This document shows positions 57,899-64,000 of a stretch of 64,000 nt of DNA, one piece after another (the first letter of the stretch is position 1; each line of letters begins with the position of its first letter). Origin of the DNA: Nothopassalora personata (taxonomy: Eukaryota > Ascomycota > Dothideomycetes > Mycosphaerellales > Mycosphaerellaceae); assembly GCA_033816765.1 (NCBI GenBank), contig CM066290.1:1054001-1118000 (forward strand), given 5' to 3'. The notes below the pieces were generated by a model. That model worked only from the letters and a program-made list of their open reading frames with translations, was not told where the DNA came from and did no database searches. Made by a program: the position numbers and the translations under genes.

Positions 57899-59635
57899 CT
57901 ATAGATTAGCCTTCGCTTCTCCTATATACGGCCTCTGCCTCAGCTCCTTCCGCAGAATCTTGCCAGAAGCACTCTTTGGGATTTGATCGACAAATTCGAC
58001 TCCGCCGCGAAGTTGCTTGTGGCTAGCAGCACTGATTTTGACGAAGTCCGCGACCTCCTCAGCTTTGACAGCGTTCCCTGCCACGACCACGACGAACGCC
58101 TTCGGCACTTCCGTCCCATATCTTTCCGATTGCACTCCAACCACTGCAGCGTCTACAATCTTCGGATGCGACATGAGTAGATCTTCCAGCTCTGCCGGAG
58201 CGACTTGCAAGCCTTTGTACTTGATCAGCTCTTTCTTGCGGTCGACCAGGTATACCAAGTCATTCTTGATGTAGCCGACATCACCGGTGAAGTACCAGCC
58301 GTTCACAATTGAAGCCTTTTTTGCAGTGGGGTTGTTGTGATAACCTTGACACACTACTGGTCCAGCTACGAGCATCTCTCCCACGCCTCCAGGCTCGACA
58401 TCTTTCCCTTCGTCATTGACTACGCGCAGACGTACATTTGGCAAGATACCGCCCACAGCTCCAGTCTCATCTCGTACGTCCCAGTCAGTGGCTGTAATTG
58501 ATCCGTCTGTTTCAGTTGCACCCCAGGTCTGCGTCATGAAAGTCGTGCCCTTGCCTAACTTCTGGCTGACCTCTTTGACCAGCTCCAAGCCCATCGGAGC
58601 CGCGCCACTACATGCTACTTCAAGGCTATCAAAGTGATCCGTCACCTTCGGACTCTTCGCCACCTGAAGCCAGATGGGTGGCACTGAGAATTGATAGATT
58701 GTGCGGTAGTGCCGACTATACTCGATAAACTCATCGAAATTGTACTTCTCCAGCCAGTAAACAGTCCTGCCCATGTAAAACGGATTGAGCGAATACTGCT
58801 GAATGCCCGCGATGTGTGCCATAGGTAAGCAGCCAATCGTACGCCAGTCGAAGCGATGACCTTCCTGGCTACGGCGAGAGATGTATCGAGCGCCGACGCG
58901 CATGCTGAGGATGCTGCTTCAGACCAGGTTCCAGTGAGACAAACGAACACCCTTTGGTAGACCCGTCGTCCCTGATGAGTAGAGTAGACATGTCGTGATG
59001 CTCTCGAGGTCGGCGGGATCGGTGAGTCTCTGCCACTCGAGCATTCTTCCCGAAAATGATCGTAGGACGTCGACGTCAGGTTTGCCAGAAAGCAGCAGTT
59101 TCCATCTTCTCGAAGAAGAGCTGTCGACCACCAAGACGCGTCCGGGTGCGATGCCGCACTGCTTCGCTGCAGCCATTGTCGTCTCCTCGTACTCCTTCGA
59201 ACAGAGTAGAAGGACGGCGCCAGAGTCACGAATCTGTCGCACCAGCTCAGGAACAGTCGAGGCTGCACTCGCGTCACAGTACACGCCTCCAGCGGCCATG
59301 ATACCGTAGAATACGATTGGTAGGAAGGGACTGAGCGATGCCGTTGAGAGCACCACATCATTCCCAATTCCATTACTGCCTATGTTGTACTTGTGTCGTA
59401 ATACATACGCTATACGTCTGGTCAAGTCGCGAGCTTCCGCTTTCGAAATCCTGTTGTCTGGTTCGCGGGCAAACGCGTGGATGACAGTGTCCTCCTTTGC
59501 TGAACACCATGTTGACCCTGGTCTCGTCAGTCAGTGCAAATGAAGCACTGTTTTTGTGGGCGTACCGAATAGCAACGTCAGTATGTCAAGCTTTGGGAGG
59601 TCAATGTCTGCATGCCTCGACCTGTAGATATGCAT
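57899..59635 (-). pseudogene. 4-coumarate-CoA-ligase-like acyl-CoA synthetase with one internal stop
   Basis: Exons 59566-59635 and 57899-59517 (48-nt intron) give 561 sense codons plus one in-frame stop, exactly the family length. Motifs in order: LYSSGTTGLPKGV (ATP loop), WGATETDG, GWYFTGDVGYI, VDRKKELIKYKG and KSASGKILRKEL (catalytic Lys). The enzyme would activate a carboxylic acid to its CoA thioester via an acyl-adenylate. It ends in -ANL, a possible variant of the peroxisomal PTS1 signal. A TGA at 58919-58921, straight after LSHWNLV, splits the gene in frame; the sequence after it (SSILSMRVG) continues in the same frame. One base change from CGA, AGA, GGA or TGG would explain it. It is a very young pseudogene, a readthrough case or an error. 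Confidence 0.82.
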
Positions 59636-59929
59636 GACGGGCCGGGACAGAAGGCCGGATTAACAATTGTACTCAGCGCTTCGCTCGCACGATCACCTCT
59701 TACGCGATGGTATTCTGCGTGGCGGCAGTAGGAGGAGCCTGGATGGCTCTGCTTTTTGTGAAGCATCTCATGGTGCGGGGCACAGTTGTGATACCCAAGG
59801 TCTTCTCTGGCCTATATGCTCCTTTTTCACGAAAGACATGTCTGATACTTTATGACAGCTCATCTCTAGTAGGCCAAGTGTGGACGATGAGCATGTAGGG
59901 TAAGCCGTATATCAACCACGGAGTCATCA
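59636..59929. other. Intergenic, upstream of the acyl-CoA ligase
   Basis: Presumed promoter of the ligase gene. Nothing else seen. Confidence 0.4.
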
Positions 59930-60107
59930 TGCGTTGGCTAGTTCGGGCTAGACAGTAGGATAAACTTTACTTGCCTCATGAAGCGAATTGTAAAGCGCTA
60001 GGATAATGCATAGATAGCAGGTTTTAAGGGTGACATAACCTAATTAAGTATAGTGATTACTTGTTTTTAGGAAATAAGATTAGGCACCTAAATTATAGGG
60101 ATTAAGG
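59930..60107. other. AT-rich island abutting the retrotransposon
   Basis: About 180 bases rich in TA, TAA and TTAG steps (for example CCTAATTAAGTATAGTG), in sharp contrast to the GC-balanced DNA on both sides. It ends abruptly where the GC-rich transposon sequence starts. It may be a remnant of an older element mutated by RIP (repeat-induced point mutation, C to T). Confidence 0.6.
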
Positions 60108-60460
60108 TGTCACGGGCAGCCCGCGACCCTTCACTGACGATGCGTCGTCCCGGCGGAACCTCGGACCTTCCGCATCGGGTTAGCGCGGCTTGGCGTTGCT
60201 TTATCCATCCGCCGCGCCTCGCGCTCCTCTTTCGTAGCTTCGTAGAACAACAACTATCTCATTCGGACCCTATGGTACGCGCGCCCTTACAGTTTGTTCT
60301 ACCTCCCTACCCAGATCGCGGATCCAGGTAAGGGACGCGTAACAACAGGAACAGACTCACAGAACCGCGCACGGCGTAGATACAGAACTCGCGACTCGCA
60401 ACATCGCAACAGAGGCAAACGGATTCAGAACACGGAACACGGTAAGGCACTAAGCAACAG
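60108..60460 (+). repeat. Putative 5' LTR plus leader
   Basis: Starts with TGTCACGGGCAGCCCGCG at a sharp composition border. The right end of the LTR and the primer-binding site could not be fixed, because the 3' LTR is outside the window. Confidence 0.5.
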
Positions 60461-62492
60461 ATGCCCAAGGAAACCAACGCACCAAAGGCCTCAGCAACAG
60501 GCCGCGTTGAAGGAAACAACATGACTTCCCAGCAGTCACAGACACAAGGCAAGCGCACCTCTCTTTTCCCCGACCTCTCCAGTTTCGACAGTCAGACACA
60601 AGGAGACGACACTCGGCGAGTCACAGTTGACACCGGTGTCGCGCTTCAGCAAGAGCTGGACAAGGCATGGAACAAAGCACAAGACAGGGAGCAGAACGGT
60701 GAGCTTGATTTCACAGAACTCTTCGAGCCCAGGGTGGGAGAAGAGGAGGACACACCAGTCTTCATTTCACACGACGAAGCCGAACACATCGCTGCCGCCG
60801 ACTTCCAGAACATCACCGCCGAAGACCTGGCCACACTGACCAAGGAACACCCGAAGACCGTCCACGATTTCGTGCTACGAGGATTCAACACTGCCATCAT
60901 ATCTAGCCAACAACTCGATGTGATGCAACGCGCCAATGCACTTCAGAACAAGCAGTACCGTACGCTGTATGCCGAGTACGATCGCATCCACGGGATGCTC
61001 AAGACCGAACAGACCGCCCTCGCGAAGATGGCCCAGGACCTTAAGAATAAGAACGCCGACACCCTCAAACTCAAGGCTGTCGAGAAGAAGTACAAGGATG
61101 CGAACGAGCTATGTCAGCAGTTCGCCGATATCACCGACTCGGAGAAGAAGAAGAGCCAGGCATTACAAGCTGAGGTTGATGACCTGAAGGTCCGTCTGCA
61201 AGCAGCAGAGGACCAGGCACGAGGACGTCGTTCGCGCTCGCGCCCACGCTCACGCCCACGATCACCACCACCCCGCGAGACCTCACTCGAGGTGCTCCAG
61301 CGTCGGTACCGTGAGGCGGCAGCAGGAGGAGGTGGCGGAGGAGACGATGATGACGATGGCAATGGAGACAAGGACAGGGATCGCCGTGGTCGTGACCATG
61401 ACCGACCACGTCGTGATGAGCGCCAAGGCACACAAGGCACGCAGCGGTCAGGCGGTGGTCGCAGCAACCGCACGCAGCAGACACCTCTCGTGGACCTGCC
61501 GGAGCGTCTCATCAACATCGACCCCACCCTCGACCGCAGCATGAAGATCGGCAAGGGTGTGCCTGACCCAAAGAAGTTCAAGAACGATGACGACCCGACT
61601 TATGACAGCTGGTACACAAGCATCCTGCTGAAGTTGACAGTCGCGACGTTCCGCACTGAACAGGACGCCCTACGCTTCCTGTATGGATGGACGGACGGTG
61701 AGGTGCAGAAGACTGTGAAGCCTCGCATCCCCATCCCCGGGCACCAGGCTTTCAACGAGTTCATGACTGGCGAAGAACTGTTGGACTGGATGACTCGACA
61801 GTACGGCGTCCGCAACGAGGCCACCAAGGCTGCAGTGGACATCACTACCTGCAAACAGGCTCAGAAGGAGAACTTCGTCCCATTCTTCGCACGCTATTCC
61901 AAGCTGAGGGCATGGGTTGACTGGAGTGACGAGACCGAGTTGATGCTGTTCCGCACACGCCTCAACAAGCGCTACTACATCAACCTTCGGAGACCGCGAG
62001 GTGGACCGACGTCTGAACAGCATGCAGGACGTGATCGAAGAGTGCACTGCACTGGACGAGCAGTTCTACGAGACCGAGCAGCTGTACCCTCAAGAGAACA
62101 ACAACCGCCCACGCGGCAATGGAGGAGGCAACCAGAACGGCAACGGCAACGGCAACCAGAACCAGGGCAACACAGCTGCAGCTGCAGCCGCTGGTGCTGC
62201 CGGCGCCGTCGTTCAGCGCCCACCACAGTACGTAGGCACCAAGAAGAAGGAAGACTTGCCAGCTCACCTTCGGGACCTCCCACCGCTCAACTATGAGGGT
62301 CGCGAGGAATTGAAGAAGCAGGGCAAGTGCTACCGATGCCGCACCGGACCCCACTTATCCAGCAATACCGAGTGCCCGATGTATGGCTATGACGGCGACT
62401 ATCGCCCACCGCGCCCGCGTAACAACAACGGAGGCAACACCAACCTCAGTTCCCTGGCCGCCGGGCAGGGAAATGGCGAGGCCACTGCCTAA
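60461..62492 (+). CDS. Retrotransposon Gag (frame change near 61991)
   Basis: The frame from ATG 60461 encodes an acidic N-terminus, a coiled coil (about residues 165-255), an Arg/Ser-rich patch (RRSRSRPRSRPRSP), then a capsid-like helical domain (YDSWYTSILLKLTVATF, then FVPFFARYSKLRAWV). At 61991 the conserved reading moves +1: before it, RLNKRYYIN; after it, VDRRLNSMQDVIEECTALDE, a Gly/Asn-rich linker and a zinc knuckle CYRC....H......C ending at TAA 62490-62492. The knuckle spacing is CX2CX4HX6C rather than the usual CX2CX4HX4C. The original frame dies at TGA 62294-62296. The shift could be a one-base insertion or a +1 frameshift site: the codons CTT CGG A resemble the Ty1 slip CTT AGG C. 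Confidence 0.8.
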
Positions 62493-64000
62493 GCGTGGCA
62501 GACAGTGGTCAACCGAACAACCAAGGACAGAAAGAGCATGAGATTGAGAGACACAGAGTGCAAGAGCAAGACACGGATACAGACTATGGTGAGGAGCTGA
62601 AGATATCGGCCTGCGCATTGGAGCCGCAGCAACCAGATGTACACCCTCACATAGTACTCCCAGTAATGATACAGCATGGGAAGGCACGAGGCCTTGTAGA
62701 CTCTGCTTCCACCTCTCTCTTTCTCGACTGGAAGTTCACACGCAAACACAGAATACCCTTGATACCCCTTGTGCGCAACAAGAACCTGACCCTTGGGGAT
62801 GGTAAGGCTGCTGCACGTCGCATCACGCACGTAGCCCTCGTCGATGTTGATATCGACGGTCATCACGAGCAAATGCTATGCTACATAACCGACCTCGAAT
62901 ACGACATCGTCCTGGGCCTGCCGTGGCTGAGCACGCACAACCCAAACATCTTCTGGGAGACCGGTGAAGTGGCACTCAGATCAGACTACTGCTTTGGTCA
63001 CTGTCTTAAGAACAAGACATCGACAACAGTCCAGTCCCTGAACCATCGACACCGACAACGTAAGGAAGCAATGAAATATGGACCAGAGCCCTTCACCGAT
63101 GATCGCAGCTTCACGGCAGGAGGGGCAGAAGCAGAACTGAACCTATCCTCGATGGGCCTGTACGACGATGATGAGGAAGTCGAGTGTATAGGCGTCACGC
63201 AGCGCGCCTTCGAGATGTACGCGCACCGACCTGGCGCTGAATGTTTCTACATACTATCTACCGGCAAAGAGGACGAAGAAGGCGATGGTGAGATCAAGCT
63301 GAGCGCAATGGCAGCTGATGACTTGGATCAGTTCCTGAACAAGGAGTTCAACCATAACCCGAAGGAGAAGCTCCCACCAGAATACCATGATCTCGTAGAT
63401 GCATTCTCAGCGAAAGACCATGAAGGACTTCCTCCTCACAGACCTGGAATCGACCACGAAATTCACATCAAGCCTGATGGGCCCCAAGAACCGCCATACC
63501 GTAAGCCCTACGGACTGGCGCCTCAGGAGAATGAAGCAGTCAAGAAGTGGGTCACCGAACAGGAGCAACAAGGCAAAGTCCGGCCAGCAGGACAGAAGAC
63601 GAGCCAATCGCCGGCACCAGTACTGGTAGTCAGAAAGCCAGGCGGTGGACTGCGCGTGTGCATCGACTACCGAGGACTCAATGCGATCACTATCAAGAAC
63701 AGGTACCCTATACCGCTAATCCAAGAGACACTGAACCGCATGCACGGCAAGAGGTACTTCACGAAGCTGGACATCGTCGCAGCCTTCAACAAGCTTCGCA
63801 TTGCAGAAGGGCACGAATGGCTTACAGCATTCGCTACACGATATGGGGTGTACGAATGTCTTGTGTTACCATTCGGCCTATGCAATGGCCCTGCGTCGTT
63901 TCAGTCATACATTAACAGCGTGTTACAAGAACACCTGGATGACTTCGTCTCCGCGTACCTGGACGACGTTTTAATTTTTAGCGACACACTGGAGGAGCAC
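62297..64000 (+). CDS. Retrotransposon Pol: protease and reverse transcriptase (3' partial)
   Basis: An open frame without any stop from 62297 to the window end, in the -1 frame relative to the 3' half of gag, overlapping it by about 195 bases, as expected for -1 frameshift expression. The retropepsin part shows GLVDSASTSLFLD (active-site triplet DSA, where DSG or DTG is usual), LGDG, and DIVLGLPWLSTHNPNIFW. A ~150-residue acidic linker leads to RT: HRPGIDHEIHIKP, PVLVVRKPGGGLRVCIDYRG, TKLDIVAAFNKLRI, LPFGLCNGPASFQ and the catalytic AYLDDVLIFS. No start codon is needed if it is made as a Gag-Pol fusion. Confidence 0.88.

Larger units (their letters stand above)
60108..64000 (+). mobile_element. 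Ty3/gypsy LTR retrotransposon, 5' part (truncated by window end)
   Basis: The order is leader/LTR, gag with coiled coil, capsid-like domain and zinc knuckle, then pol with a retropepsin-like domain and a reverse transcriptase reaching the YLDD motif. Protease before RT, and RT motifs KLDIVAAFNKLRI and VLPFGLCNGPASFQ, are of the Ty3/gypsy type. The rest of RT, RNase H, integrase and the 3' LTR lie beyond base 64000. GC content is like that of genes and the pol frame is uninterrupted, so this copy has escaped heavy RIP and is probably young. Gag carries one frame change. Confidence 0.9.

Noticed and set aside
60461..62296. Gag read as a single 611-residue protein ending at 62296
   Set aside because: After base 61991 this frame loses all family resemblance, while the +1 frame carries the linker and zinc knuckle; the last ~100 residues are off-frame.
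1..64000. CRISPR array, bacterial operon, rRNA or mobile-element attachment site
   Set aside because: No regularly spaced repeats, Shine-Dalgarno-led operons or rRNA sequence were seen; the DNA is eukaryotic with introns.

Overview
The window is nuclear DNA of a filamentous ascomycete (Pezizomycotina). Evidence: genes carry short introns (39-130 nt) with GT..AG ends and CTGAC/CTAAC branch points, and the gene set is fungal: a velvet protein of VosA type, a Uds1 septation protein, a Cti6-type PHD protein, an Sas3/Mst2-type MYST acetyltransferase, fungal Pex26 and a fungal V-ATPase subunit a. Related repeat-like introns in one gene resemble the introner-like elements described from Dothideomycetes (Mycosphaerella/Cladosporium relatives), so that class is my best guess; this is inference.

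Layout, left to right. 1-4.4 kb: a membrane spermidine-synthase-like protein cut by the window edge, convergent with a SAT4/HAL4-type kinase. 6.7-8.9 kb: Cti6-like PHD protein. 9.3-14.9 kb: an accessory stretch on the minus strand in which every recognisable gene is damaged: two relics of one ELR-motif family, an SGNH hydrolase with a frameshift, and a Baeyer-Villiger monooxygenase with a frameshift. 16-22.5 kb: V-ATPase subunit a, convergent with a Uds1 coiled-coil protein. 25.5-29.1 kb: PHD-MYST acetyltransferase. 31.7-33.2 kb: vosA, with about 4.5 kb of gene-poor upstream DNA. 37.8-38.6 kb: an MDR oxidoreductase that has lost its middle. 39.2-43.3 kb: SDR, carboxymuconate-cyclase-type lactonase, twinfilin. 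44.0-48.2 kb: PARN/CAF1-type deadenylase divergent from pex26. 50.8-55.8 kb: a fungal helix-turn-helix-like protein, Iwr1, RidA and an uncharacterised protein. 56.1-59.6 kb: a mitochondrial serine/homoserine O-acetyltransferase and a 4CL-like acyl-CoA ligase with one internal stop. 59.9-64 kb: an AT-rich island followed by a Ty3/gypsy retrotransposon that leaves the window inside its reverse transcriptase.

The housekeeping genes reconstruct as complete multi-exon reading frames, while all the lesions I found (three single-base +1 shifts, one nonsense codon, one internal deletion, two relics) lie in accessory genes or the transposon. That contrast suggests real decay of dispensable functions more than random sequence error, but reads or transcripts are needed to decide. 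The most unusual signals are the related introns in and just after the PARN gene, the side-by-side inactivation of a monooxygenase/esterase pair, and the frame architecture of the retrotransposon. Exon borders were inferred by eye from splice signals, reading frame and family motifs.
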